NCBI GenBank assembly: GCA_963682175.1
Contig: OY821772.1
Span: 12,640,743 to 12,704,742 of the forward strand
Direction of reading: 5' to 3'
Source: Triglochin maritima
Lineage: Eukaryota > Streptophyta > Magnoliopsida > Alismatales > Juncaginaceae
Length of the DNA: 64,000 nt
The notes under the pieces are model-generated. The model had not been told where the DNA came from, made no database searches, and saw only the letters and a list, made by a program, of their open reading frames with translations. The translations under genes were made by a program, and so were the position numbers. This document shows, piece after piece, positions 10,780-23,403 of this stretch (position 1 is its first letter; each line of letters opens with the position of its first letter).

Positions 10780-12207
10780 TGATTGATACGTTTTAATTAA
10801 CCGCAAGTGCACGGCCGCGTTGAAGTGGTGGCAAATACGGGTCGATCCACAGGGAGGTGTGTCGACTTTAGTTTGTTCGAAGGTGAGTGTGAATGAAAGG
10901 AGAGAAAGGAGTTATGATCTAAACTACACTACACTAAAGTAGTAAACAACAAAGAAGGAAACGAAAGTATAAAACGAACTAAAACTAAGCTATGCAACTA
11001 ATAACAGAAGATAGAAATCACGAATGGAAAACCCCTAAGGGGTGGAGTGTGTGTGTGCACATGAAATAAGTGTGGTGAATGCATACAATAAGCTCAAGTG
11101 TAGTTAGTGTTTGTTAATGCATAAGAAGTAGCTAATGGCAAGACCTATCATTTAAAGTACTAACCTAAGTGATTAATATGAGCATGACAAGTTTGTTATT
11201 AAGAACATAATCAAGCATGGATTGTACCTAAACATTATGGCAGAAACCATCAAGTAAACGTTCTTATTAATTCAAACAAGCATACTAACATCTCTCACAA
11301 ACAACAATGTCTAGCATTCATACCATGTACATAACATGTATGCACATCTACTCCACCCCCAAAGGGGATGGAACTACTCACACATATTTAAACTAACATT
11401 TATACTAAGGAAAGAAAACATGCTTAAACTAATTATAAGAACACTAAAACAACAAGTTTAACTAAAAGAACATAAAACTAAATAAACATGCAAGACATAA
11501 GAAATGAAATTAAACTAAGAAAGAAACAACATAACCAAAAGAAAATATCTATTATTACTCACTCAATTACAAGTAGCCTCTCTCCACCAGGGTTTTTGCT
11601 TCAAGGCTTTAGCTCCTAGTAGAGAGGATGGTCACCAAGAGAGAGATGGGCTACAAGAGAGGAGGAAGAGTTCTATTTATAGCCATAGAAAAAGGTAATC
11701 TGGGACAATCCCCCGGTATGTGACTAAACATATACCTGAAATAGACTAAACACACTCTAATACATGACCCAAAGAAATATTAGCAGATCCGGAGCAACCC
11801 GGACCGCCAATCCGCGGTCCCAGACCGCCAATTGGCGGTCTACAGGGTTTGGATCCATCTGGGTTTTCTTCTGGGCTTTTCTGGATGGATTTGTTGGTCT
11901 TTGCTGCATCTACTCTGCTTGCTGGAGCTCCGACCCGAATAGAATTGCCAAAATACTCCCTATGAGGGGGTGGAGTATTCTTGTTTGCTCATTGGTCCTT
12001 CTATCTTGCATTCAGGTCCTTCGATCTTGCATCTTAGTCCTCGAGTCTCTCAACTCAGTCTTTTTTCCTGCTTTTAGGTCATTTCATGCCTCTCCTCTTC
12101 AAACCTATTTATTTCTGAAATTCAAACATCAAGCTCATTATGTAGCATTGTTTAGGTGAATGATAATGGATATAAGATAAAATGTAAGCATGAAATGATC
12201 TCAATCA
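10780..12207 (-). mobile_element. Solo LTR L4, inserted in L3
   Basis: Reverse copy of the TGATTG...CAATCA LTR family, with the right end reading GAAATGATCTCAATCA. Perfect 5-bp duplication GTGCA lies at 10775-10779 and 12208-12212. The inverse of TATAAATAG is at about 11672. Palindromes are GGACCGCCAATCCGCGGTCC (11801-11820, imperfect) and AGACCGCCAATTGGCGGTCT (11822-11841, perfect 20 bp). Confidence 0.9.
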
Positions 12208-12212
12208 GTGCA

Positions 12213-13525
12213 CCATTACAAGAACACTCAAAGTTTGATTACATCAAAATACAAGGAAAAAACAAATATACAGATAAAGACTACAACCTAGGAATAGACT
12301 GGAGGATCTGGTCCAGGATGTACTCATCCTCGGTCGCCACCCACTCAATACCTAACGTGGCCTTGAAATGCAACATGATAAAATACCTGAGTTTTCATAA
12401 GGAAAACTCCATACACCAAGTCCACCTATAAAATATATGAAAGTATAGTGCAATGAGCCTATCATATGTCACATAGCATGAAGGTTCCCTAATCCGGGAT
12501 ATACTGGACAACCGTCTCACCAACAACATCGGGTGCTCCAAGGGCACCAAACCCAGGCACACACAGTCTTACGTAGAGAACGTGACACACCCCCACTCGC
12601 GAGTAATTCTAATCATGAGGGTTTGGTGAGGGTCACACGCACTTCCGAGTCATAGATACAGATATGATCTCATGGTCCTCGGGACACAACTCCCGCCAGA
12701 GCCATCGCCCTGGATGACCATACCCGTTGAGCCGTGCCTTAGCCCCGACGACCATCCCTGCCGGAACAAGTCCGAACGGCCATCTCCGTCGCCACAATGG
12801 TTGCATGATCATCTCTACTGAACCTAAGTCTGGGCGGTCATCTTGCTCCGTGGAGCTGCGTAACAATGCAATGCATTGGGATCCACGATCCCATAGGTCT
12901 ACTACATAGGATGACTCTATCGTATGCAAAATGCCATACAAAATCTCATATAACAATGGCACGTGTACCAACATCCACACTCTATTGCTCAGCAATCACT
13001 GGGCAAGCGCGATCATCACACCCACCGTCAACTCCCGGCTCACACACAAAGTGAGGACACGGGTTTCCAAAAAATTAGTTCGACACAAACAAAAGAAGTA
13101 CGAACTCCACTCTGGACACCAATAGTCAACCAGTATCGGCAAAATGGTCGACCGTTTCCTTATGAATAAGAAAACGATTGAGCAGAAATACACGTTGGTC
13201 AAACACTTAGGCTATACTTAAGTTAACGGTCGAACCAAGTCTTAAGAGTGGTTGACCATTTTGAAGGTATTGTCCAGGATAAAACTAAACAACGAATGTA
13301 ACGGTCGGACACAATGGAAAACCCATTCGACTGAAAATATCAGGGACTTCTCAAGCCTAAATCTAACTACATCCGGTTGACCACCGACATATATAGCGTC
13401 AGTCGACCATTTTGAGGGCTATGCCTGGGATACACTAGGCATGGCTAGGCGATGCTTTGCTGGTCGATGTCCAACCGACGTCATCGGCTCTAGGTGCTCT
13501 GACCTCCCCTCATCGCCAGCGAGGC
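12213..13525 (-). repeat. Interior piece of LTR L3
   Basis: LTR sequence rich in GGTCGACC-like words (from about 13135 on: GGTCGACCG, GGTCGAACC, GGTTGACC, AGTCGACC). The same motif is amplified in the chromovirus LTR at 43510-44045. Short frames in several phases here are by-products of base composition and have no recognisable product. Confidence 0.6.
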
Positions 13526-15105
13526 TGATTGACATCATTTCATGCTTATATTTGTATCTTATATCCATTATCTTACACCTAAGTAATGCTACGTGGCGAG
13601 TTTTATGTTTGAATTTCAGAAATAAAGAGGTTTGAAGAGAAGAGCCATGAAAGGACCCAAAAGCAGGAAAAAAGACTTAATTGTGAGACCTGGGGACTAA
13701 GATGCAAGGGAGAAGAATCTGAACGTAACACCGAAGGACCTACGAGCAAAACAGAAAACTCCACACCATCATGGGGAGTATTTTGGCAATTCGATTCGGG
13801 TCGGAGCTCCAACAAGTGAAGTAGATGCATCCAAGATCAACAAATACATCAAGCAAAGCCCAACATGAAAACCAAACGGATCTGGAACTTATAGACCGCT
13901 AATGGGCGGTCTGGGACCGCTAATTGGTGGTCCAGATAGCTCTGGATCCGCTTAGCTTTCGGGAGCACGTGTATTACTGTATGCTAATCTATTTTTGGTA
14001 TTTGTTTAGTCCTACATCGGGGGATTGTCCCGGATTAGCTTTTTCCATGCTTATAAATAGAACTCTTCACGTTCCATTGTATACATCTCTCTATTGGTGG
14101 CCTTCTTCCCTACTAAGAGTGAAGCCTTGAAGCAAAACTCTGGTGGAGGAAAGGCTGCTTGTAATTTGGAGTGAGTGATAATAGAAGTTTTGTAGTTAAT
14201 TGTTGTTTGCTTTAGTTTTTACATTGCTTAGTTAATTTCAATTTACATGTCTTGCATGTTTCTTTAGTCTCATGTTCTTTTAGTTTCTTTAATGTTTCTT
14301 GCTTGCTTAGATTAATTTCATTTTAGTATTATGTTTCATTTTGTAAATGTAGTTAGTGTAATGAGTAGTGACTAGATCCATCCCCATTTGGGGGTGGAGA
14401 AATATGTGATATAATCATGTAGTGTATTAACTGTGTGTTATCTTAATCCCTTGAGCTTTATATGATTTCCATAACCATCTAATAGGTTTCCACTCTTATC
14501 TTTGATATGCTAATGCTCTTGAATGAAGCTTAGCCTATGCTTTGATTAGTGGACTTTTTTTATGGGGAATGATAAGGTTAGGATATGGATGAAATTAATA
14601 TTGGAAACACAAGTTGTAGTGTATGTACTCTTGTTGCCTTTACCTTGGTTAATGTCTTGTATGTTTTAATGATAATGTGTTATCTTAATTCATGTGGAGG
14701 CATAGTAGGGTCTAGTCTTTCTACTTGAGTTCATTTAGCTTCATTCCAATTATTGTCTTGTATATTTTAATGATGTGATCTAATCTTAATTCATGTGGAG
14801 GTAAAATTGGATTTAGTTTTATGATTTCATGCACTACATATTGTGAGGAGCTTAATGAACACACACACACACATTTTTTACATTCACATTATTTCTCTAC
14901 CCCATTTGGGGTTTAGTTTCTTGCTTCTTTTCCATTTCCACTTGCACTTTATTGTAGTTTAGTGCAACCAACCTTTCTCTCCTTTCTTTCCCACTCGCCT
15001 TCGAACAAACCAAAAGTCGACGCACCTCCCTGTGGATCGACCCGTATTTGCCACCGTTTCAACGCGGCCGTGCACTTGCGGTTTAATTATAAAACGTATT
15101 AATCA
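13526..15105 (+). repeat. 5' LTR of element C
   Basis: 1580 bp, TGATTG...AATCA. TATAAATAG is at 14052. Palindromes AGACCGCTAATGGGCGGTCT (13893-13912) and GGACCGCTAATTGGTGGTCC (13914-13933) lie upstream of it, both slightly imperfect. Confidence 0.9.
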
Positions 15106-15111
15106 ACTTTT

Positions 15112-15129
15112 TGGCGCCGTTGCCGGGGA
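15112..15129 (+). other. Primer-binding site, tRNA-Asp type
   Basis: TGGCGCCGTTGCCGGGGA begins six bases after the LTR end. It is complementary to the 3' end of plant tRNA-Asp, the usual primer of Athila/Tat Ty3 elements. Confidence 0.85.
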
Positions 15130-15389
15130 GGTGCTCTGTCCAGACCTTGGTTTGGACGATTCGAGTGGTTTTTAATTTTTTGGTTCCAGTTTTTCTTAGT
15201 TTCAGGGATCCTAGAGTTCACGGGGCGTCTACTGGAGGAGTTGGAGCAGCTAAACATCAAAAAGGACCGCCAATCAGCGGCCTGGTGAGGTCTTCTTGCT
15301 TCCATTTTTCTTCTGGTAGTTGTGTTCTTCATTTTCGTTATCTGGGAGCCCTATTTTGCATGTTGTGACTTCTAGTTTGCTCCCACATC

Positions 15390-16120
15390 ATTAATCACTC
15401 CCCCATTAATCAACTTGGCCTTAAAATCCAAAGCAAAAGACTAGACGTTCTTACTTGTTTAGGTCACGCATCATGTACTTGACTTAGGCATATAGTTGTC
15501 TTTTCTTTTAGCTTTATTTTCAGTTGTTGAGCGCTGGAGTGAGGTACGCATTTCCTACACTCATTCATGCATCTTGTATGCCCATGCATTAGTTAGTAGG
15601 AATTGCATCAAGACAAGAGTGAGTTGAGCGTTTGATTGGAGCGATTGATTGCTAGATCTAGGATCAAAACGCTACTAAGGAGGGGTTGTCCCATAAAAGA
15701 TAAGGTGGGGGATTTCATCACCCTTTCCTTGGCCCCAAAAATCACTCTTAATAAAGCCTTAACTAAAAGCAAGTAGACATTGGCCCTAGGATTGCGGGCG
15801 CACTAGGAGAGTAATCTAGTCGAGACCGTCATGACCTGATCGGCGTTGCCTACCTTGTCGATAGTAGGAGGTACTGGATCTCCAGATCTGGTATCAATTG
15901 CTGGGCATTGTGGTCCTCATTGTAGGGAGGTGAGGCGTGTCGAGGCTAGTGACCTCGAAGTTAGGCGTCGTCTAGCCTAAGGACCCATAGCCTTAAGTTG
16001 TTTGAGTCGTGCTTGCTAGTTAGGCTTCTACCTGATCCCACTACCCACGTTAGATCTAAGGATTCTTCCCTCCTCATCTGAGTCATCTCCTCATCTATTC
16101 TCTACGTGTAGTCTCCTCCT
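15390..16120 (+). repeat. Retrotransposon copy of the shared leader module
   Basis: Noncoding leader directly before gag. It shares words in the same order with the CACTA-1 (2447-3240) and CACTA-2 (27535-28320) leaders: AACTTGGCCTT, GCATTAGTTAGTAGGA, GGTGGGGGATTTCATCACCC, CTTTCCTTGGCCC, ACCTCGAAGTTAGGCGTCGT and a final CTGAGTCAT pyrimidine-rich tract. Confidence 0.8.
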
Positions 16121-16140
16121 CTGAGTACACCTTCTGTTGT

Positions 16141-18240
16141 GTGTTGTTTAGAGTCGAGTCGAGCATTTTTATGCGAGGTTGGGCTCGTTCTGGTGAGCGC
16201 GCTCGACTAGAGAGAGTGCATATTTTTGAGATGGACGATCTTGGTGATCAACCATCTCCACCTCCTGCTCCTTTGGAGCAAGAGGCAGAGTCGTCTCGTG
16301 GTGGCGAGGGAGACCAGGTTCCATACATGGATTACCTCAGTCTGTTTCCACCACCACGTAGATCTCCTTCTCCTCCTCCTCTGACTCGAGAGGAAGGGAG
16401 ATTCGGTCAGGATCAAGTTCTTGGTGCACCACCACCTTTAGCTCGACAGGATAGACCGATGACTTTGTGGGAGCGGACCCATTCTGTTTGGGTCGCGCAA
16501 CCTTTTTGCATAGTTCTTCCCCCTTCTCGCGGGAACAACTATGAGCTGAAACCTCAATATGTGAGCATGCTTCCAACCTTTACTGCCAATAAGGAGGATC
16601 CGTATATTTTTATAAGTGAATTCGAGGAAGTATGCTCCATGTTCAAGCTTCAACAGCTTGACGAAGATTCAGTTCGGTTGAGGATGATTTCTTTCGCGTT
16701 GAAGGATAACGCGAAGAAATGGATGTACAACCTCCCGGCGAGCTCCATTCGGTCGTGGGATGACTTTGTGACCTTATTTCTGAAGAGATTTTTCCCTCAA
16801 AGGAAAACTCAACAGATATGGCACCAGATACATCAAATGTATCAGACTGAGACCGAATCTTTTCATGGTTTCTTTGAGAGGTTCAAGGACCATCTCCAGT
16901 AGTGCCCTCATCATGGACTTGAGCTATGGCAGCTATGCCAAATTGTTTATGAGGGCCTCAACTACAACATCCGCACATTGTCAGAGTCAATGTGTCAGGG
17001 TGACTTCCAAATGAAACTCATCGATGAGGCATGAGACACTTTTGAGTTAATGGCTGAACGCACCTTTGAGTGGGACACCATGAGAGAGCCACCAGCTGCC
17101 ATGTCTTATGGTCGAGCTGGATCATATCAAGTTGAGTCATCGATCGCGTCTGAGGTGAAAATAACTGCTCTCATGCATGGGATTGAGAGTTTAGAGTTGG
17201 ACCGAGCTCCTGTATCTCAGGTCGCTACTCCCGGGTGTGGTAGGTACTTACGGGCCATGATGACATGAAATGCGCTTACGCTCCAAGGGATACTAAGCAT
17301 GCAAATGCGATGTATCAACAGAGGCCCCGCAACGACCCGTACAGTCTCTCCTACAACCCGGGATGGCGTCACCATCCTAACTTCTCTTGAGGGCCTAGTG
17401 GGGGTAACCGTCAGAGCTCACACGCTCAACCTCAACCTCCACCTTGTCAACCTCCACGCCCATCGGCGACCTACCAACCTCCACATCAAAGGTCTCAGAA
17501 CCATAATTACCAACCTCCTCAGACCTCATCATCGGGTTATTCTAACCAGACTCCACTACCCCAACGGGTTGACTCAAAGGACCCCGCTCTTGAACAAACC
17601 CTTCATGCGTTCATTCAGAGCACACAATCATTGTTTGCGGCCAGTAACAATTCGGTCAAAGCATTGGAAATGCAAGTTAGCCAGTTGGCTAATCAGCTCC
17701 ATGAACACGAGAATGGCCAATTATCGAGTCAACCCGAGGTGAATGCTTGGGGTACCCATTCTCAAGGAAGGACACCTTTACCTCATGCTACCTCTGAACT
17801 GACCCATCATATTAATGTGATTCATACTTTGAGGTCTGGTAAGGAGGTGGACAACCACATTGGGGTGCCTTCTTTGTCATCACCATCTTTGAGGGAGCCT
17901 GATCCTGAGGCTCCCTCCACAAATACTTCCAGGAAGGAACCAGATCCTGAGGTTCTTTGTACATTTTCTTCGACAAAGGGGCCGAACCCTGAGGTCCCTT
18001 GCCTCCTCTTGTCTCGAAGAAATCAGATTCTGAGGTCCCCACTCATGTTTCTTTGGACCAGAATTCTGGGGTTCCTTCGCACCCTTATGCCCCGAAGGCG
18101 CCATTCCCTGAGCGCCTTAAAAAGAAAACCTCAGATCAGCATGACAAGATGCTTGAGATGTTTAGGCAAGTTAAGGTGAACATCCCTCTGTTGGAGGTGA
18201 TTCTGCAAATGCCACCTCATGTCAAGGTTCTCAAGGACTT
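16141..18240 (+). pseudogene. gag: gag of element C, broken
   Basis: The first open frame (16141-16902) has the Retrotrans_gag signature around residues 185-253 (WMYNLPASSIRSWDDF, FLKRFFPQRKT). The frame continues past TAG at 16900 (LQ-stop-CPHHG) and a TGA near 17032 to about 17220, then shifts phase. From 17631 a 182-residue frame carries the VIHTLRSGKEVDN motif typical of Athila/Tat Gag. It then has about six degenerate 42-bp repeats built on PDPEV (17890-18120) with another frameshift. Gag would form the particle and package RNA. This copy cannot make it whole. Confidence 0.8.
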
Positions 18241-19329
18241 ATGTACCAAAAAGAGAAAACTCATGTTCCAAAGAAAGCATTTCTTGCGGCTAACGTGAGT
18301 TCTTTGTTGGCACAACCCATGCAAGTCAAGTACAAGGACCCTGACTATCCTACTATCTCTTGTGTGATTGGTGATGTGTCCATACATCGAGCCTTATTGG
18401 ACCTTGGTGCATCTGTTAATCTTCTGCCATATTCTGTCTACGTCCACCTTGGTCCTGGAGACCTCAAACAAACAAAGACCACTCTTCAATTGGCTGATAG
18501 GTCTATGAAGAAACCGAGGGGTGTGGTGGAAGATGTGCTGATCAAAGTGGGAGAGTTCATTTATCCAGTCGACTTCTTTGTCTTGGATACTGAACCTGTG
18601 CCAAATCCACTTGGACAAATTCCTGTCATTCTGGGGCGACCATTCCTTGCGACTTCCAATGCATTGATCAATTGTCGCAATGGTCTGATGCGCTTGACTT
18701 ATGGTAGTCAATGCGCTGATTTCAACATCTTCACTATCGGCAAGAAGCCAGGTGCCTTCAATGACCCTGTTGGGGTCAACCTTACCCAGGGTTTGGATGA
18801 AATTGAAGTTGAGGGCACCTTCAAGTACTTCAGAGAATTGTTCGATGGAAATCCTGAAGGTGGTGAAGATGTTTCACCTGGGCTGGCACAAGAGGGTGCC
18901 TTATGTTCTGATCACGTGGCCTCAGTGCCACCTCCTTTTGATCTTGTGTCCATTGAGCCACATTCTTCTGATCTTGTGGCCCTTGAGCCACATTCTTTTG
19001 ATCACGTGGCCCATGAGCCACATCCTTTTGATCACGTGGCTTTTGAGCCACAAGATACAATTTTTATGGCCTCTCGGCCACATGCTCTTCATTCTGTATC
19101 TGCTGAGGACCCCATGTGGGTTAACAATCAACCACCTGATACCCTTCAACCTGATAGAGGTTCACCTCTCATTCATGCCTCCTCTTTTGCTAAGTCTCAA
19201 GAGGCATCGAATGACCACAATGTATATAAGGGTGTCAGGTGGTCAAGCAATTATGTTTTGTATGTTGCGAGCCCATGCATGTGCATTTCTGGCTCGAGAG
19301 ATGGTGGGTTCCCATTTGATGTCCCTTGA
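18241..19329 (+). CDS. Retropepsin-like protease region of element C
   Basis: An open 362-residue frame. Residues about 25-200 form an aspartic protease fold: the active-site motif is DLGASVNLLP near residue 57, with the later ILGRPFLATSNALI motif typical of Athila/Tat-type proteases. The usual DTG/DSG triad reads DLG, a common variant in this group. The C-terminal part (from about residue 220) is a low-complexity tail with 10-residue tandem repeats (EPHSFDHVAH type). The first codons continue the Gag frame of the family, so the ATG is probably not a real start. No RT follows, so the polyprotein ends here. Confidence 0.7.
   Translation: MYQKEKTHVPKKAFLAANVSSLLAQPMQVKYKDPDYPTISCVIGDVSIHRALLDLGASVNLLPYSVYVHLGPGDLKQTKTTLQLADRSMKKPRGVVEDVLIKVGEFIYPVDFFVLDTEPVPNPLGQIPVILGRPFLATSNALINCRNGLMRLTYGSQCADFNIFTIGKKPGAFNDPVGVNLTQGLDEIEVEGTFKYFRELFDGNPEGGEDVSPGLAQEGALCSDHVASVPPPFDLVSIEPHSSDLVALEPHSFDHVAHEPHPFDHVAFEPQDTIFMASRPHALHSVSAEDPMWVNNQPPDTLQPDRGSPLIHASSFAKSQEASNDHNVYKGVRWSSNYVLYVASPCMCISGSRDGGFPFDVP
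18902..19065 (+). repeat. 30-bp tandem repeats in the protease tail
   Basis: About four units of GAGCCACATTCTTTTGATCA plus TGTGGCCCAT, in frame. Several contain CACGTG, the plant G-box. The array accounts for the repeated EPH..DHVA residues. Confidence 0.75.
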
Positions 19330-20880
19330 CATATGAAGATGGAAGCCTATTGTTGTACATAGTTTAAAAAAAAGAAGACTCCATGAGCGAGCATTGATTG
19401 TTGTGGGCTCCAACCCTTGAGTATTTGGGCCCCCTTTCTTTCACGTATTTGGTCTCCCTTTTAAGTATCTCACAGGTTTTGAGTGGAATTTGGGTTGTGT
19501 CCATTAACATGACCTTGAACTTCCCTCTGTACTTCATGTTGGTGAGATCTCTCCTTTTTCATGCATACATCCATGTAGTATCTTGCTCGCATTCATTGAG
19601 GACAATGCATGAAGTAGGTGGAGGGGGGGGGTGTTTTATGTGTGTACATAGTCGAGTCTTTTATTTGGATTTTGTTTTCTTTTGTGTGTATCAATAGGGT
19701 CATGTTAGTGTGCTGCATTTAATATCGATATATCTGCTTGTCATGATCCTTGGGTGACTTGTCTTCTTTTGCTTGCCTAGTGCTTTAAAATTTTCACATT
19801 TCTTTCAAAATCTTCATGTGTTTGTGAAAGAAAATGGTTTGTGGGTTTTGCGTGTGTTTAGCATGTGCAAAACCGTTGAGAGGCAAAGTAAAAGAAAGAT
19901 CCCAAAATTGTCTTGAACTTGATGCATTAGGATATCTAGTACAGTGGCTTTAGGATTTATCGAGTCGTTAGGATGCACCCCAGTTTTCCCTTGGGGGTGA
20001 GTAATCATAGGGTTTCAGTGCTCAAACATTTAAAGAAGTCCACCCTGAACCTAGTGAGTCAATAATTCGTGTTTGTTAACTTAAGGAAGTTTGTTGTAGT
20101 CAAGGACCCTCTAAATCTTGTTGTGAGACATTAAGTGTAGGGATTTTGGTTCATGTGTAGATAAGAAATAAGTGAGTAGGTGTTCTCTCTTCTCGCACGG
20201 CTCCTATCACTCGGGAAAGTAGGTCTGAGGGGACTTTGTGCCTGGTGCTTTCTAGTCATCTGACTTGTGATGCGCCGATCGAACTCCCGTTACACGGGTG
20301 GTAGGGATCACCCTATGTGGAGATTTGGGGAAAGGTGTACGTGATAGTTTAAGTCCTCATAGACAATGATGCATGAAACCTGGCCCTGGGAGAATGAAGC
20401 TCCAACTAATAAAAAGAAAAAAAAAGAAAAGCAACAAAAAGAAAAAAAATGGTAATGCAAATAAGAACCTTAATGGACTTTGCACTTTGTATCATTTGAG
20501 GATGTTGAGGTTGTCCATGTCTTTCACTTAATTCCTTATTTAACTTGCACGGATGGTTCATTAGGTTAGGTGCGTGGACTGATTACCTATATAGAGTCGG
20601 CCCGTAGGATTACCGCGTCCAATGATCGACAACATATGTCCAACGAGTCGAGTGTCTAGATTAAATAATGCATCTTGTTCGGATCTTGTGGGTATATCCG
20701 CTGAAAATCCTCAGGAGACAACACTCCTCCTCCTTGGCAACAAGGAGGTTTAACGGCTTGTTGCACGTGCTAAGTGCAACTGCGATTCCAACGAAAGTGA
20801 GTTAGGATTTCTTGTTTCTCGTTTGTTTTTCTCTTTCTTTGTTTTGCTCGGGACTAGCAAAAACTTTGGTGTGGGGTATT
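19330..20880. other. Noncoding 3' interior of element C
   Basis: From the protease stop to the 3' LTR no domain is seen. It includes a G-run near 19620, an A-rich patch at 20405-20450 and a purine-rich stretch GGTGTGGGG at about 20868-20876 just before the LTR, the likely polypurine tract. The pol genes that would normally lie here are absent. Confidence 0.7.
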
Positions 20881-22446
20881 TGATTGACATCATTTCATGC
20901 TTATATTTGTATCTTATATCCATTATCTTACACCTAAGCAATGCTACGTGACGAGTTTTATGTTTGAATTTCAGAAACAAAGAGGTTTGAAGAGAAAAGC
21001 CATGAAAGGACCCAAAAGCAGGAAAAAAGACTTAATTGTGAGACCTGGGGACTAAGATGCAAGGGAGAAGGACCTAAACGTAAGACCAAAGGACCTAAGA
21101 GAAAAACAAAAAACTCCTCACCATCATGGGGAGTATTTTGGCAATTCGATTCGGGTCGGAGCTCCAACAAGTGAAGTAGATGCATCCAAGATCAACAAAT
21201 ACATCAAGCAAAGCCCAGCATGAAAACCAAACGAATCTGGAACTTATAGACCGCTAATTGGCGGTCTAGATAGCTCTGGATCCACTTTGTTTTCGGGAGC
21301 ACGTGTATTAGTGTATGCTTAGTCTATTTTTGGTATTTGTTTAGTCCCACATCGGGGAATTGTCCCGGATTAGCTTTTTCCATGCTTATAAATAGAACTC
21401 TTCGACTTCCATTGTATTCATCTCTCTCTTGGTGGTCTTCTTCCCTACTAAGAGTGAAGCCTTGAAGCAAAACTCTGGTGGAGGAATGGCTGCTTCTAAT
21501 TTGGAGTGAGTAATAATAGAAGTTTTGTAGTTAATTGTTGTTTGCTTTAGTTTTTACATTGCTTAGTTAATTTCAATTTACATGTCTTGCATGTTTCTTT
21601 AGTCTCATGTTCTTTTAGTTTCTTTAATGTTTCTTGCTTGCTTAGATTAATTTCATTTCAGTATTATGTTTCATTTTGTTAATGTAGTTAGTGTAATGAG
21701 TAGTGAGTAGAACCATCCCCATTTGGGGGGTGGAGAAATATGTGATATAATCATGTAGTGTATTAAGTGTGTGTTATCTTAATCTCTTGAGGTTTATATG
21801 ATTTCCATAACCATCTAATGGGTTTCCACTCTTATCTTTGATATGTTAATGCTCTTGAATGAAGCTTAGCCTATGCTTTGATTAGTGGACCTATTTTATG
21901 GGGAATGATAAGGTTAGGATATTGATGAAATTAATATTGGAAACACAAGTTGTAGTGTATGTACTCTTGTTTCCTTTACCTTGGTTAATGTCTTGTATGT
22001 TTTATTGATAATGTGTTATCTTAATTCATGTGGAGGTATAGTAGGGTCTAGTTTTTCTACTTGAGTTCATTTAGCTTCATTCCAATTATTGTCTTGTATG
22101 TTTTAATGATGTGATCTAATCTTAATTCATGTGGAGGCAAAGTTGTATTTAGTTTTATGATTTCATGCACTACATATTGTGATGAGCTTAATGATCACAC
22201 ACACACACACACACACTTCTTTATGTTCACATTATTTCTCTACCCCTTTGGGGTTTAGTTTCTTGCTACTTTTCCATTTACACTTGCACCTTAGTGTAGT
22301 TTAGTGTAACCAACCTTTCTCTCCTTTCTTTCTCACTCGCCTTCGAACAAACCAAAAGTCGACACACCTCCTGTGGATCGACCCGTATTTGCCACCTCTT
22401 CAACGCAGTCGTGCACATGCGGTTTAATCATAAAACGTATCAATCA
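20881..22446 (+). repeat. 3' LTR of element C
   Basis: 1566 bp, visibly diverged from the 5' LTR by scattered substitutions and small indels. It keeps only one palindrome, AGACCGCTAATTGGCGGTCT (21248-21267, one mismatch). The second is deleted. A CA microsatellite at about 22196-22216 is longer than its 5' LTR counterpart. Confidence 0.9.
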
Positions 22447-22834
22447 GAGGACTCCGGCCGCTCGGTGATGAGCCAAACTCCCTAACACACCTTGTGTGAG
22501 CAAAGGAAATGAACTTCGTATACCTTTTTGTGCTCGTCGGAGCTCCACCCGTCATCAGATGCCACTCCCTCGCAGCCGAGCACCTCCACCAACCAAGCAC
22601 CTTCGGTCACGCCTTGAAGATGCCCACATCCACTCCGACCACATCGTAGTTGCGAGTCCCCCTTACGTTGTATCCTCCGCCTCCTGCCCAAGCTCCGACA
22701 ACCTCCAAATCCGGCAGCACTTGGAGATGGGAGGAGAGAGAGATGTGGTGGGAGGAGAGAAAATGGGAGTTGAGTGAGTGGGGGAGAGATGTTTGCAAGA
22801 GTGCGTTTTCTCCACCAACACACTCACCACCCAA

Positions 22835-23402
22835 TAGGGCTGAAAATGGAGCGGATATTACCCACCAACCTGACCCGTTTAGTTCGGGTAGCAGATGAAT
22901 TTTTCCACCCGATTAGTCATCTAACCGACTTTTTAACGGGGCGGCTAGTGGTTATACTTTCTACCCGCACTATTTATCCATTTACCCATATAATTATATA
23001 TTAAATTATTAATAATTTAATATATCAAATATATATACCTAATTCTTAATATGTATTAAATAATTTATGGTTGTAGTGGTTGAATGAATGTTTTATGTTT
23101 CAAGTTATTTTGTTCTTTTGTGTTATTAGGGACTTGGTGTTGATTGATTGGTGTTAGAATTTTTTTTATCAAGTACAAGTTTTTTGGAAGCAAATGAGTA
23201 AAAATAGAAAATATAGGTTTTATCCGTTTATCCGCCCCACCCTGCCCCGAATATCTGTTTGCCCGACCTTAAACGGAGCGGGAAGAGGATGAATTTTGTT
23301 TACCCGACCCGCCACACCCCGCCCCGATTATCCATTTATTTTGGACGGGTCGGGTAGCATATGGGCAAAAACCTTACCCGACCCGACCCATTTACATGGC
23401 TA
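22835..23402. mobile_element. hAT-like MITE inserted in L3
   Basis: Termini TAGGGCTGAAAATGG and the inverse of TAGCCATGTAAATGG are imperfect inverted repeats, followed inward by ACCCGACCCG-type words on both sides. An 8-bp duplication, CCACCCAA (22827-22834) and CCAACCAA (25251-25258, once the L5 insertion is removed), matches at 7 of 8 bases, as expected for hAT elements. There is no coding sequence, so it depends on a transposase elsewhere. Confidence 0.65.
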
Positions 23403-23403
23403 C

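Larger units (their letters stand above)
13526..22446 (+). mobile_element. Tat/Athila-like LTR retrotransposon C, non-autonomous
   Basis: Two LTRs (13526-15105 and 20881-22446) start TGATTGACATC and end AATCA. Flanks GAGGC (13521-13525) and GAGGA (22447-22451) are a 4-of-5 duplication. A primer site complementary to tRNA-Asp follows the 5' LTR. The 5.8-kb interior has a long leader, a gag region and a pepsin-like protease domain, but nothing resembling reverse transcriptase, RNase H or integrase. Gag contains stops and frameshifts. It is a copy of a family that would need pol in trans. It sits inside L3. Confidence 0.9.

Noticed and set aside
17299..17742. 147-residue ORF as a separate gene
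   Set aside because: It is an off-phase reading of the frameshifted gag region between the Gag core and the TLRSGKEV motif.
22496..22898. Overlapping small ORFs on both strands
   Set aside because: They lie in LTR L3 and overlap in several phases, a result of low stop density rather than coding.
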